The notes: generated from the letters alone by a model not told the origin. Positions 26,158-35,153 are shown, counted from the first letter of the stretch. The stretch: 64,000 nt of DNA from Pedobacter heparinus DSM 2366 (GCF_000023825.1 NC_013061.1:1550001-1614000), one strand, 5' to 3'. Program-made: numbers and translations.

Positions 26158-26637
26158 ATGGATAATTTTGAAGATGCAGAGCCAGTTGAAGAAGCAGGTC
26201 AGGAACAGGAAACTTTACTGGTAACCGAAGAGATCAGGAGCTATATTTATGAAACGGCGAAATGGACCAGGTTTCTTTCTATTGTAGGGTTGGTGTTTGC
26301 TGCTTTTCTGGCCCTTATGGCCCTGAGTGCAAACGGACTGATGGAAACAATGACCGCAGTGGCCCCTTCAAGTCCGTTGGTAAAGCTGGGTGCAGCGTTT
26401 TTAACTGTTTATTTTCTATGCATCTCACTGATGTTGTTTTATCCGAGCTATTTGCTTTTTAAATATTCAAATGCAGCGAATACGGCTGTACTATATGCTG
26501 ATCAGGAAAATTTTACGGTAGCCATGAAAAAGATGAAATCAGTTTTTAAGTTTTGGGGTATTGTTACAATTGTTATACTGGCGATAAATGTGATCAGCAT
26601 TTTACTTACACTAATTGCCAAAGTAGGTACGGCTTAA
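26158..26637 (+). CDS. DUF5362-like membrane protein
   Basis: 159 residues. An acidic N-terminus (about 1-30) and EEIRSYIYETAKWTRFLSIVG lead into three predicted membrane helices (about 38-58, 77-98, 131-153). The arrangement, with YSNAANTAVLYADQENFTVAMKKMKSVFKF before the last helix, resembles the DUF5362 family common in Bacteroidota. Function unknown. Its stop codon overlaps that of the convergent SRPBCC gene by 4 bp. Confidence 0.65.
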   Translation: MDNFEDAEPVEEAGQEQETLLVTEEIRSYIYETAKWTRFLSIVGLVFAAFLALMALSANGLMETMTAVAPSSPLVKLGAAFLTVYFLCISLMLFYPSYLLFKYSNAANTAVLYADQENFTVAMKKMKSVFKFWGIVTIVILAINVISILLTLIAKVGTA

Positions 26638-27347
26638 TAATTTGCATGCCCGTTTACTGCATAAGGTTCACGTTCAATAACATGTTTGAAACTTTTGATC
26701 TCTTTTTTGAGCAGGCTTTCAAAATAAGGGTTCAATAGTTTGGCCAGGCCTAAACCAATGCCGCCTGCAGGTGGATGGTAGGAGAGTACAACTTTTAAGG
26801 TCGTGCCCAGCTGGTCTGCTGTTTCCCCGAATTCTACCCTGCCTACATGGTGGATCATCGTACCTGGTGCAGACCGCCATCCGATCAGACGGCCGGGTTC
26901 GTCTTTAACGATCTCTGCTTCCCAGTCGATCGCAAATACATTTCCCATCACATTCGATTTCCAGCGGGAAAGGTTTTCATCAACCATTTCAACATTTAGC
27001 AGGTGTTTGATACTCTCTGGCAGGTTTTTAAGGTTGCGCCAATAGGTATAAACCTCGTGTGGGGGGCGGTCGATCACAAATTCACCCCTTATGTTTACCG
27101 CGTGAGGCTTGCTCGCATCAATGCCCAGCCGCTCATAGATCAGACAGCGCCCCGTAAATGCACGATAGGCCAGGTAAGCGCCATAAAGGAAAGGAGCCCT
27201 GAAGGGGCGTGTAATGTTTCGGCTGACAAGTATACCGCCTAAAAACATGGAAACCATGCGCTCGTTTAAACCAATGTTTTCGTAATGATGTTTTTCAATA
27301 GAAAATTTTCCCGAACGCAGCTTTAGGTTAGTCTGATGTATGCTCAT
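26634..27347 (-). CDS. SRPBCC (START-like, cyclase/dehydrase) protein with N-terminal DUF2892-like segment
   Basis: 237 residues. The first about 75 residues (NERMVSMFLGGILVSRNITRPFR) resemble the DUF2892/YgaP-like inner-membrane segment. From IRGEFVIDRPPHEVYTYWRNL to the end the chain has the SRPBCC fold pattern (EVVDE, AIDWEAEIVKDEPGRLIGWRSAPG, GRVEFGE, LKVVLSYHPPAGG). Such two-part proteins are widespread in soil bacteria; the ligand is unknown. It is followed downstream of a small 82-residue gene by 33 bp, probably one transcript. Confidence 0.75.
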   Translation of the reverse strand: MSIHQTNLKLRSGKFSIEKHHYENIGLNERMVSMFLGGILVSRNITRPFRAPFLYGAYLAYRAFTGRCLIYERLGIDASKPHAVNIRGEFVIDRPPHEVYTYWRNLKNLPESIKHLLNVEMVDENLSRWKSNVMGNVFAIDWEAEIVKDEPGRLIGWRSAPGTMIHHVGRVEFGETADQLGTTLKVVLSYHPPAGGIGLGLAKLLNPYFESLLKKEIKSFKHVIEREPYAVNGHANY

Positions 27348-27380
27348 TATGCTTTTGGTATTTAGATTTAGTTAAAATGC

Positions 27381-27629
27381 TTAGCCGATCTTGGCCGTTA
27401 TGGCAGCGCCGATCACATTCACTGTATGTGGGTCAAGTTTTCCCCATATTTGTTCCCAGTCGCCATCTTTTTCTTTTCTGATTTGGGTTATGTTTATATC
27501 ATTTATGTTACAATTAAAAAACTCAACCCCATCTGTTGTCTCATTTGGGCTTATTTTGATGGTTTTTGACGCGCCGTTTAATTCAATCCGAATTTCAAAT
27601 TCCTGTTGTTGTAATTTTTGTTTTTTCAT
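27381..27629 (-). CDS. Hypothetical small protein (82 aa)
   Basis: Family not recognised. A Lys/Gln-rich start (MKKQKLQQQEFEIRIELN) precedes alternating polar and hydrophobic residues suggesting a small beta-sheet protein. No signal peptide or membrane helix. It lies 33 bp upstream of the SRPBCC gene in the same direction, so the two are likely co-transcribed. Confidence 0.6.
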   Translation of the reverse strand: MKKQKLQQQEFEIRIELNGASKTIKISPNETTDGVEFFNCNINDINITQIRKEKDGDWEQIWGKLDPHTVNVIGAAITAKIG

Positions 27630-27769
27630 TGTGGTAAAAATTCTACATATTGCGGTGAATATATGAGGCGTTAAATATTAACAATTGACTTAGATACTAA
27701 CAGATTGTAGGATAATTATGTTTTATTTTTTTACTTTACAATCCAGACAACCAAAAATTGATCATTTCT

Positions 27770-28225
27770 ATGGCATATGATAAAAACTATCCGGATGTGT
27801 ATATGGGTTATTTCAATTACAGAGATCCTTTCACCGAGAAACTGGAAAATATTTACCAGAATCCTGTAGTAATTCCCATCTATCACCTTGATCAGCTGTT
27901 TAATGATGAAGCCATTCAGACCATTAACAGACTGAATGAGTTAAGCGGCAAACCAGAGTTTAAAAATGAGTATGATACTTTAAATGCGGCGCTGGTTGAG
28001 CGTGACCAGCATATTTTTAAATACTTCCATTTTATTGCTGCCCAGCGTCATGTTTTGGATGAACTGAAGATGAAGTACCGCGATTTTTATGAACTGGAAC
28101 ATACTTTAAAGCAATTTGAAGCCATAGGTTATGACGTAAGTAAAGCCCGCGAAACGGATTTGGTTAAGCGTAAAAAGCAGTTGCTAGAGTTTCAGGCACG
28201 TTTATGCGTGCACCAGTACGCTTAA
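27770..28225 (+). CDS. Hypothetical helical protein (151 aa)
   Basis: Starts at the ATG at 27770 (MAYDKNYPDVYMGYF); an in-frame TTG four codons upstream is less likely. No family recognised. The chain is polar, with long amphipathic helices (FNDEAIQTINRLNELSG, AAQRHVLDELKMKYRDFYELEHTLKQF), suggesting a coiled-coil or helical-bundle cytoplasmic protein. It ends 15 bp before the promoter element of the thioredoxin-like gene. Confidence 0.65.
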   Translation: MAYDKNYPDVYMGYFNYRDPFTEKLENIYQNPVVIPIYHLDQLFNDEAIQTINRLNELSGKPEFKNEYDTLNAALVERDQHIFKYFHFIAAQRHVLDELKMKYRDFYELEHTLKQFEAIGYDVSKARETDLVKRKKQLLEFQARLCVHQYA

Positions 28226-28240
28226 TACTTTAGATTTTAC

Positions 28241-28248
28241 TAGCTTTG
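28241..28248 (+). promoter_or_regulatory. Bacteroidota -7 element of the TlpA-like/ECF41 transcript
   Basis: TAGCTTTG matches the TAnnTTTG -7 consensus and lies 18 bp before the ATG of the thioredoxin-like gene. I cannot see a convincing -33 TTTG. Confidence 0.5.
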
Positions 28249-28266
28249 CAGTGTAATTTACCTGTA

Positions 28267-28836
28267 ATGAAACTTAGCTTTATATCTATTTTGCTGTATG
28301 TAGTGCCCGTAGCCTTGAAATTTGTATCGGTTATACTTTTTTTATTTCCTATAGCTTTGAAAGCGCAGCAAGACCAGGACACATTGACAAAAATTGGTGA
28401 TCGGGTTCCGGAATTCTCTTTTGAGCTGGAGAAAGGTAAAATGGCAAACATCAGTGATTATAAAGGAAGGTTGATCTTGATTAATCTTTTTGCTACCTGG
28501 TGTCCACCATGTAATACAGAACTGCCATTGGTGCAAAAACAGATATGGGAGAAATATAAAGACAATCCTAAATTTGTTTTTTTTGTTTTTGGCAGGGAAG
28601 AAGGCTGGGACATCCTGGTACCCTATAAACAAAAGAAAGGCTTTACCTTCCCCATACTTCCGGATAAAGACCGCGGGATATTTAAAAAGTTTGCAATACA
28701 GTCCATTCCAAGGAACATCATTGTTGATCAGGACGGCAAAATTATTTACCAGTCTGTGGGTTATACTGAAAAGGAATTTGCAGAAATGGTGACACTGATT
28801 GAGCGGAACCTGAAACAACAGGACCAGGGAAAATAG
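28267..28836 (+). CDS. TlpA/ResA-like exported thioredoxin
   Basis: 189 residues from the ATG at 28267; an in-frame TTG upstream lies inside the promoter element and is rejected. Signal anchor or signal peptide about residues 5-33 (ending LKAQQD). The redox motif is ATWCPPCNTELP (Cys79-Cys82) and the cis-proline is in QSIPRNIIVD. It acts in the periplasm as a disulfide reductase or in cytochrome c maturation-like roles. The ECF41 sigma gene follows after 8 bp, suggesting co-transcription. Confidence 0.88.
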   Translation: MKLSFISILLYVVPVALKFVSVILFLFPIALKAQQDQDTLTKIGDRVPEFSFELEKGKMANISDYKGRLILINLFATWCPPCNTELPLVQKQIWEKYKDNPKFVFFVFGREEGWDILVPYKQKKGFTFPILPDKDRGIFKKFAIQSIPRNIIVDQDGKIIYQSVGYTEKEFAEMVTLIERNLKQQDQGK

Positions 28837-28844
28837 GCGCTGGT

Positions 28845-29687
28845 ATGACCTTTTCGGAAGTTATCAGCCAATTAAGGCCAACCCTAAAAACTTATGCCTA
28901 TCATATTTGTGGCTCTTTAGCCGATGCAGAGGATGTAGTGCAGGATGTATTGCTGAAGTTTTTGGCTCTGGATCAGGAAAATATTGAGCATGTCAGGGCT
29001 TACCTCATCAGAATGGTGATCAACCATGCAATCAATCAAAAGAAAAAACTAAAGAAGCAGGCACTGGATTATCCCGGAGAGTGGCTTCCCGAACCGGTGG
29101 CTACAGAAAAAGCAGATGCCGGAATTAACCGGAAAGAAATCCTTTCCTATTCGCTGATGGTACTTTTAGAAAAGTTAAACCCCAGACAGCGGGCGGTATT
29201 TATTTTAAAGGAGGCTTTTGATTATGAGCATGCTGAAATTGCAAACGTACTGGATATTAAGCCCGATCTTTCCAGACAGCTACTTGCAAGAGCGAAAAAA
29301 AGCATTGGGAACCCAAAGCTGCTGCCTGACCGGGTGCCGCAATCTTTTTTAGGCAGGTACCTGAGTGTTCTGCAGTCTGGTGATATGCAGTGCCTGGAGA
29401 ATTTACTGAACGAGGATATTGTATCGGTATCGGATGGTGGCGGTAAAGCCAGGGCGGCCATTAAGCCGGTGCATGGCAGAAAGTCTGTAGCCGCCCTGTT
29501 GATGGGCCTTTATACCAAATTTTATGAGGATTCTATTATCGTTGAAGGCTTTGTTAACCAGGAACCAGCTTTGTTTTATTACCAGGGCGACAAATTGGTT
29601 ACCTGTATTACTTTTGTCCTTACAGCAGGGCAGATCATCCGTACGTTTATCATCAGGAATCCGGATAAACTGAAAAATTTAAATTAA
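28845..29687 (+). CDS. ECF41-group RNA polymerase sigma factor with C-terminal SnoaL-like domain
   Basis: 280 residues. Region 2 (HICGSLADAEDVVQDVLLKFL) and region 4 (LNPRQRAVFILKEAFDYEHAEIA) form the sigma core. All three ECF41 hallmark motifs are present: WLPEP in the linker, DGGGK in the SnoaL-like domain and NPDKL at the very C-terminus. In this group the fused domain, not a separate anti-sigma factor, controls activity. The neighbour at 29750 is the expected AhpD-like partner and carries the expected promoter. Translation is probably coupled to the upstream thioredoxin gene. Confidence 0.93.
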   Translation: MTFSEVISQLRPTLKTYAYHICGSLADAEDVVQDVLLKFLALDQENIEHVRAYLIRMVINHAINQKKKLKKQALDYPGEWLPEPVATEKADAGINRKEILSYSLMVLLEKLNPRQRAVFILKEAFDYEHAEIANVLDIKPDLSRQLLARAKKSIGNPKLLPDRVPQSFLGRYLSVLQSGDMQCLENLLNEDIVSVSDGGGKARAAIKPVHGRKSVAALLMGLYTKFYEDSIIVEGFVNQEPALFYYQGDKLVTCITFVLTAGQIIRTFIIRNPDKLKNLN

Positions 29688-29698
29688 TTCCATCAAAC

Positions 29699-29725
29699 TG
29701 TCACATCTGAAGTTGTTTTTTTGTC
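29699..29725 (+). promoter_or_regulatory. Candidate ECF41-dependent promoter
   Basis: TGTCACA (29699-29705), a 16-bp spacer and TGTC (29722-29725) match the published ECF41 promoter type (TGTCACA and CGTC) except for one base in the -10. It sits 24 bp before the ATG of the carboxymuconolactone decarboxylase-like gene and just after the sigma gene. Confidence 0.75.
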
Positions 29726-29749
29726 TGTAAGGGATAAAAAAATATCATT

Positions 29750-30202
29750 ATGGAAAGAATTAAAAACAATGAAGTTCCGCAAGGTTTAATGGCGGCATTA
29801 AGAGGCGTTCAGGATTATATTGATCAATGTGGCCTTAACCACAACCTGCTTGAATTGATGAACATCCGTATTTCGCAGATCAATGGCTGTGCGTATTGCC
29901 TGGATATGCATTCCAAAAAAGCCATGCATTCAGGGGAAACCGTTCAGCGCCTCATTTCTGTATCGGCATGGAGAGAAGCGCCATATTATACACCTGAAGA
30001 ACGTGCAGTACTTGAATATGCAGAATTGCTAACACGCATGGAGGAAGGATCGGATATTGACCATGCTCATCATGAATTGCTTAAATACTATACAAAATCA
30101 GAAATTGCGAACTTTACAGTGGCCATTGCCCAAATGAATTCCTGGAACAGAATTGTTAAATCGACCGGGATTGTTGCAGGAAGTTATACATTGACAAGAT
30201 GA
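29750..30202 (+). CDS. Carboxymuconolactone decarboxylase/AhpD-like protein (ECF41 partner)
   Basis: 150 residues. MNIRISQINGCAYCLDMHSKKA holds the CxxC...H redox motif of the AhpD fold, preceded by the conserved helix. The short length and HSGETVQRLISVSAWREAPYYTPEERAVLEYAE fit the alkylhydroperoxidase AhpD-core family. Proteins of this type are the usual neighbours and targets of ECF41 sigma factors. It probably reduces peroxides or another oxidised small molecule; the physiological substrate of the ECF41-linked forms is not known. Confidence 0.92.
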   Translation: MERIKNNEVPQGLMAALRGVQDYIDQCGLNHNLLELMNIRISQINGCAYCLDMHSKKAMHSGETVQRLISVSAWREAPYYTPEERAVLEYAELLTRMEEGSDIDHAHHELLKYYTKSEIANFTVAIAQMNSWNRIVKSTGIVAGSYTLTR

Positions 30203-30221
30203 CCGGTTTTTGCATGCCAGG

Positions 30222-32618
30222 TTATAATTTAAATTGTAAGGTCATATAATAAGTACGCGGATCGGAAGGTAGTATTCCAGGCCCGGGATACCCATCTGCC
30301 CTGCGTGTAAAGTATTTTTCGTTCATCAGGTTATTGATGCTGCCCGACAGGGTAAACCACTTCCAGTTGTAACTGGCCGAAAAATCGACAATTTGGTAGG
30401 CAGGCACAATACCGTCTACCGCTGTTGGTGTACTTTCTGCATTGGTAGCATCAGAAAAATGTTGTGCTACGTAAGCATATTGTAAACTGGTATTAAATGT
30501 TTTATTCCCGAACGATAGCCCTGTACGAAACAATAGTGGTGGTACAAATTCTACTTCTTTATCTTTTATTGCTGTATTATCTGTATGGATATACCGCGCA
30601 TTTATTAACGAAAAATTGGTATAAGCCATCAGTTTATACTTACTTGCACCTTGAGTAAAAGCCTTTAATAAATCAGCTTCTATCAAACTTTCGAAACCAA
30701 TATTTCGGCTATCTGCTACGTTTGTTCTTAACCGGTATATCATATTGTTGGCATCGGTGGTAAAAACTGAGCCAATCCTGTCGTTGTATTTAAGATAAAA
30801 TACACTTAAATCATAATACAGCCAATCTTTTAAATTCCCTCTTACACCACCATCAGCAGTGTAGCCTCTTTCATCTTTCAATAAAGAATCAACCCTTGCA
30901 TTTTGATTCTGTACCCTTAAATCGGTAAAATTGATTGACCTGTAGTTTTGGGAAATATTGGCATAAAGTTCAATGGTAGGGTGTGGTTTATAAGAAGTGC
31001 CTATGCCAAAGAGAACAAATGAGCGTGGGTTGCTTTTGTTGTCGGTTCTTGTCAAATCGGGAACACCAAATTGAAATTGTGTGTAATTTCCTTTAGCGCC
31101 GGTATAAATATACTCGAATCGGGCACCGGGGGTAATACTCAATTTACTGGTTATCTGAAAAATGTTCTCCGCAAACAAGGCTAAATTTGTACCCGGAAAC
31201 CGGAAATCGGACTTATTGGGTTGACTGTTTAAAAAGTTAAAATCAGGTCCTAATCCCGTATCTGCATCGCCCTGTTTTTTAAATGTTAACCCCTTATATG
31301 CTCTTGCACCTATGAGTAAACTGCTGGTCTGGTTGTTAAATAAACTGTATTGGTGCAATACCCTGAGTTCTGAACCGTAATTGTCATATTTATCAGCCAT
31401 CAAATCCCTTGGTGTGCCTTCACCCGGATCAGGGCGATTGATATAGCTTAAAACCCCTAAAGCTTCCCTGCCAGCAGCTAAATGATAGTTTATCCAATTG
31501 AGTTTGGTATGCTCGCCGAGCTGGTAATCAAGGCTTAAGTTAAATAAATTCCATTTTACCTTAAACCAGTTTCTAGCCCTTACAGATACTGAAGGATCTG
31601 CTTCAAACTGTTCATCGGTTAAGCCTCCTGGTTGTTGTGCCAGGTAGTCCATATGGGTATATTCGGCAGTTAACTTTAGTTTGTTGGTAAAGGCATAATC
31701 TAGGTGGGCATAAGCGGTATTTTGGTCAAAGTGACCGTTTGGTCGCCAGCTATCACCCTTTTTATATTGATAAAAAGCATAATAATTTAGTTTTTTTACT
31801 TGTCCGCCAACGCTGTTAAAAGAGTTGAAAAAACCAAACGAGCCGAGGGTTTGCCTGCTTGTAAACTCAAGTTGCTTATCTGTAGGACCCTTTTTCATCT
31901 TAAAATTAATCATACCGCCAAATTGTGTGCCGTATTGTAAGCTTGCGGCACCCCGTACAATTTCTATTCTATCTAAAGTTTCGGTTGGTGGGGTATAATA
32001 GCTTTCTGGATAGCCCAAAGCATCGGCACTAATATCATATCCGTTTTGCCTCATATTAAAGTTTGATACCCTGCTGGGGTTCAGGCCACGACCACCAATA
32101 CCCAATTGTAGCCCAGCACCATCATACTCCCAGATATTCAGACCGGCAATCCGGGCGTATACCTGCCTTGCATTATTGGTAGCCAGGTTGGCATTGATGT
32201 TTTTTAAATTGATGACCTCAGTCTTTTTTCCGGCATAAATTGCAGTTCCTTCTACCTGCATCAGCTTATCGGCAACCCGATCGTTAACCCTGGTGACATC
32301 AACTTCATCCAACTGCACAGCTTGTGCTTCCTCAAGCGTTACAACAATATCAATGCTTTTATCTTTTATTTCAACAGTTTGATCAAAGCGCCTGGCTCCC
32401 GTAAAGGATACACGGACATGATATTTTCCGGATGGCAGTCCTTTAAAACTAAAGCCACCATTCGCATCACTTATTCTACGCTGATTTACTGTAGTTAAAG
32501 TTATGGTTGCACCTTCTGCTGCTGTTTCACGGAATTTAATTTTTCCGGATATTTCCAGTTGCTGTGCACGGATAAAAAAAGGCAGAAGACAAAAAAACAA
32601 GATGCCGGTTATTCTCAT
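30222..32618 (-). CDS. TonB-dependent outer-membrane receptor (FecA-like)
   Basis: 798 residues. Signal peptide (about 1-18), a carboxypeptidase-like regulatory domain (about 20-95, EISGKIKFRETAAEGATI), plug domain (ARIAGLNIWEYDGAGLQLGIGGRGLNPSR, DRIEIVRGAASLQYGTQFGGMINF), then a 22-strand-type barrel ending in an aromatic-terminated TYYMTLQFKL. The plug resembles Fe-citrate/siderophore receptors rather than SusC. Its ATG overlaps the stop of the HTTM gene by 4 bp, so the two are translationally coupled. It would move the substrate of the imelysin/VKGC operon across the outer membrane; iron is the leading guess. Confidence 0.9.
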   Translation of the reverse strand: MRITGILFFCLLPFFIRAQQLEISGKIKFRETAAEGATITLTTVNQRRISDANGGFSFKGLPSGKYHVRVSFTGARRFDQTVEIKDKSIDIVVTLEEAQAVQLDEVDVTRVNDRVADKLMQVEGTAIYAGKKTEVINLKNINANLATNNARQVYARIAGLNIWEYDGAGLQLGIGGRGLNPSRVSNFNMRQNGYDISADALGYPESYYTPPTETLDRIEIVRGAASLQYGTQFGGMINFKMKKGPTDKQLEFTSRQTLGSFGFFNSFNSVGGQVKKLNYYAFYQYKKGDSWRPNGHFDQNTAYAHLDYAFTNKLKLTAEYTHMDYLAQQPGGLTDEQFEADPSVSVRARNWFKVKWNLFNLSLDYQLGEHTKLNWINYHLAAGREALGVLSYINRPDPGEGTPRDLMADKYDNYGSELRVLHQYSLFNNQTSSLLIGARAYKGLTFKKQGDADTGLGPDFNFLNSQPNKSDFRFPGTNLALFAENIFQITSKLSITPGARFEYIYTGAKGNYTQFQFGVPDLTRTDNKSNPRSFVLFGIGTSYKPHPTIELYANISQNYRSINFTDLRVQNQNARVDSLLKDERGYTADGGVRGNLKDWLYYDLSVFYLKYNDRIGSVFTTDANNMIYRLRTNVADSRNIGFESLIEADLLKAFTQGASKYKLMAYTNFSLINARYIHTDNTAIKDKEVEFVPPLLFRTGLSFGNKTFNTSLQYAYVAQHFSDATNAESTPTAVDGIVPAYQIVDFSASYNWKWFTLSGSINNLMNEKYFTRRADGYPGPGILPSDPRTYYMTLQFKL

Positions 32619-33973
32619 AAGTCGTGATTTATATTAAATGGCAAGATCCATTTGTAATGTTTAAAACTAAGTTGTTGATCGGCAAGGTTCACCTTGCTGT
32701 CAATAAACGGGGCAGACCTCCTGCCGTTCAGCGTTACATAAACTTCGCCATAAACCTGAGGTTTTTTGATTCCTCGCCGCACATAAACATCCGCAAGATA
32801 ATGTGCGTACTTCAGGATCAGATCGGGCTGGGTACTCATCATTTTTTCCTGTTGCGTGGTCAGGAATTCTGAGTTATTAACTTCGTAACGATTTCCTGTC
32901 TGACTATCACGAATGGAGAATATCGCTGTCCCCACCTTTTCCATCAACATCACCCGCCAGGAAAACCGGTACCCCTCTTCAGTCCAGAACAAGGGGCCTG
33001 GATAAGCGAGGTATCGCATAGGCAAAACGATCTGAATAAGAAAAAACAAGCCGAAGATCCATAAGCGTTCATTTTGGTAAACCGGCTTAAAAAAAACAGA
33101 TCTATTCTCAACACCAGAAAAGAGAGGGTTAAAAAAACGGATCAGCTTTAAATGAAAATCCCCACTAAAAAATACCAGGGTACAAACCATCATGATATAA
33201 GGGAACATGCCGATAGCCGGAAAAAATATGGCAGTAGCGATGTGAAATATCAGTACCATCAGGTACCCGATAAAACGGGTACGGCGGATCAATAAGAAGA
33301 AAACAATAAAAAGATCGTAAGCCGCTCCAAACCAGCTAAAAAAATAAGCCACCCATTCTTCATACATCAATGAACCAATTAAGGGAAGGTGGCTCTTTGT
33401 AGGTAGCCATATTTTCATAGGCTGGGCAGCCAGTAACCAGTCTGAATTTAATTTTGCCAATCCTGCAAAAAAATAGACCAGCCCAAGTTGAAGGCGGATA
33501 GACCCGACAGTCCACCTTGGAACCTCAGTAACCTTTAAGGCCGGATTAAATTTTACATCAAGAGAAAAAAAACGGCCTGCCGGAAGCCAGATCATTAAAA
33601 AACTGACTACGCTTATAAAGTAATAATGGTTAAGATAATAGGTAACATCAATTAACTCTACATAGGTAAACAGCAGAAAGAATGTAACCATTGCGAACCT
33701 GTAACAAAAGCCCAATGCAATGAACAATGATGAAACAGCGATGAAAAAGAATACCAGGTGCATGCCAACATTTCCCAAAGGATGGATCCAGTCAAAGCCT
33801 ATGAATGTAAAATGAAATGTCGGATCAACATATTGTGTGGTGATCCATCCCCTTATCCAGAAACGAATGGTACTTAACAACATCAAGATACCAAACAGCA
33901 CCCTGAAAGTAACCAGAGGAGCAATAGATGTGGGTGATTTTATCCATTTTATGGCTTTGTTAATCGCCGTCAT
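32615..33973 (-). CDS. Vitamin K-dependent gamma-carboxylase homologue (VKGC/HTTM membrane protein)
   Basis: 452 residues. Multiple membrane helices in the first about 320 residues and a soluble C-terminus. YYLNHYYFISVVSFL aligns with the NHSYLYGLLAF region of animal gamma-glutamyl carboxylase and keeps its His (His116 here). YFFAGLAKLNSDW aligns with YFIAGVKKLDADW and keeps the catalytic-base Lys (Lys174 here; Lys218 in the human enzyme). So the active site looks intact, unlike many HTTM proteins. The animal enzyme carboxylates Glu using reduced vitamin K; Bacteroidota make menaquinone. The start overlaps the imelysin gene by 14 bp. Its substrate in bacteria is unknown. Confidence 0.85.
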   Translation of the reverse strand: MTAINKAIKWIKSPTSIAPLVTFRVLFGILMLLSTIRFWIRGWITTQYVDPTFHFTFIGFDWIHPLGNVGMHLVFFFIAVSSLFIALGFCYRFAMVTFFLLFTYVELIDVTYYLNHYYFISVVSFLMIWLPAGRFFSLDVKFNPALKVTEVPRWTVGSIRLQLGLVYFFAGLAKLNSDWLLAAQPMKIWLPTKSHLPLIGSLMYEEWVAYFFSWFGAAYDLFIVFFLLIRRTRFIGYLMVLIFHIATAIFFPAIGMFPYIMMVCTLVFFSGDFHLKLIRFFNPLFSGVENRSVFFKPVYQNERLWIFGLFFLIQIVLPMRYLAYPGPLFWTEEGYRFSWRVMLMEKVGTAIFSIRDSQTGNRYEVNNSEFLTTQQEKMMSTQPDLILKYAHYLADVYVRRGIKKPQVYGEVYVTLNGRRSAPFIDSKVNLADQQLSFKHYKWILPFNINHDL

Positions 33974-35078
33974 TATCTACATAAGAAATCTGTACGCCTA
34001 ATTTAGATACCGCATCTGTTTTAATAAGCCTCAATAAAAGTTGTATTTCTTTGTTTGCATCTTCAATAGCTGGCTTATTGTTTGCTAATGCTGATGATAA
34101 GGGGGCCGGAATGGCTTTTAATTTTGAATCAACCACATTAAACTGGTTTAATATTTCGTCTTTTAGCGATGTGTTGCCAAGCGCTGCCAGCAAATCAGCA
34201 ATTCCTTTACCACTGTTACCACCAGTAAACATATTTTTAAGGCTGTTCATGTTCTCAATGGCCAAATCAAGAGATAGACCGGAATAATAAGCTTCGCAAA
34301 GTTCGGGAAATTGAATACCACCAGATTGGGTGCCAAAGGGCCATCCGATGCGTGGACCTTTAAGCATATCCATTTCGTAAGCAAACTGGTTTAGCAGGTA
34401 ACTAATCGGACTGCCCGAGTTGCTTTGTGTGTTTGCTATAAACTGGCCACGGTAAGTATTTTTCCAGGTTGACAAAGTTTGATCTAAAAGAGATTTTATT
34501 CTGTTTAATACATCTTGTACATATTTTTTACGGTTGGTACTATTGGCATCTGTAAATTTTGCAAGGGCATCATTAGCGAAAAATAAATAGTCTAAAGCCG
34601 GGAAACCTTGTTGGTGTACGGCCGAGTTTTGCACCAAATTCCAATTGCCGCTGGCAATATTCTCTTCCATTATAGCCAGATCAGTTTTTTCACCAATTTT
34701 TTTCATTGTGTTGGCAGGTAGGGTATTGATAAAACCTACCAAAGAATTATCCCGGGAAGGACCAAATTCCAGTACAGAAATACGCTCGATCTGTAAATAA
34801 GTATCCTTAAAAACAATTTTTAACGCAGCCTGATTGGTTAAGTTCGGTGTAGCCAGAAAAGCATTTACGGAAGTTTGTAACCCTGTTAATTTTTGCTGTG
34901 CCTGCTCGTATGCCGGTATAATTAATTTATCGGCATAATTGGTTAACATTGCTGTTTTATCAAAACCATTTGTTGTTTTATCATCAGCAGGGTTACTTTT
35001 TTTAGAGCACGAAATGTAAAAGAGTATCAATAACATTGATAGAACAGCGATTCCCGGTTTATTTATTTTACCCATCAT
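33960..35078 (-). CDS. Imelysin family lipoprotein (iron-regulated protein A-like)
   Basis: 372 residues. Lipobox YISC with a Lys-rich +2 region marks a lipoprotein. Helical-bundle pattern and NSAVHQQGFPALDYLFFAND identify the imelysin superfamily (COG3489 type). In the position of the GxHxxE motif it has GFPALD, so the His is replaced by Pro, as in the branch of plain periplasmic lipoproteins. Family members are tied to iron uptake, but their ligand is not settled. It lies between the DUF4856 gene (75 bp, with a hairpin) and the VKGC homologue (overlapping). Confidence 0.88.
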   Translation of the reverse strand: MMGKINKPGIAVLSMLLILFYISCSKKSNPADDKTTNGFDKTAMLTNYADKLIIPAYEQAQQKLTGLQTSVNAFLATPNLTNQAALKIVFKDTYLQIERISVLEFGPSRDNSLVGFINTLPANTMKKIGEKTDLAIMEENIASGNWNLVQNSAVHQQGFPALDYLFFANDALAKFTDANSTNRKKYVQDVLNRIKSLLDQTLSTWKNTYRGQFIANTQSNSGSPISYLLNQFAYEMDMLKGPRIGWPFGTQSGGIQFPELCEAYYSGLSLDLAIENMNSLKNMFTGGNSGKGIADLLAALGNTSLKDEILNQFNVVDSKLKAIPAPLSSALANNKPAIEDANKEIQLLLRLIKTDAVSKLGVQISYVDNDGD

Positions 35079-35094
35079 ATTTTTTTTAAACTCA

Positions 35095-35128
35095 AAAACT
35101 CTCCGTACTTTATCGTACAGAGAGTTTT
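35095..35128 (-). terminator. Strong intercistronic hairpin between DUF4856 and imelysin genes
   Basis: AAAACTCTC at 35095-35103 pairs with GAGAGTTTT at 35120-35128; after one C/A mismatch GTAC pairs with GTAC, closing a TTTATC loop, a stem of about 14 bp. On the minus strand the stem is followed by T-rich sequence. It may be an attenuator that lowers expression of the downstream genes relative to the DUF4856 lipoprotein, or an mRNA-processing or stabilising hairpin. Confidence 0.65.
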
Positions 35129-35153
35129 AATATTAATATATTTTAGTTGAATA

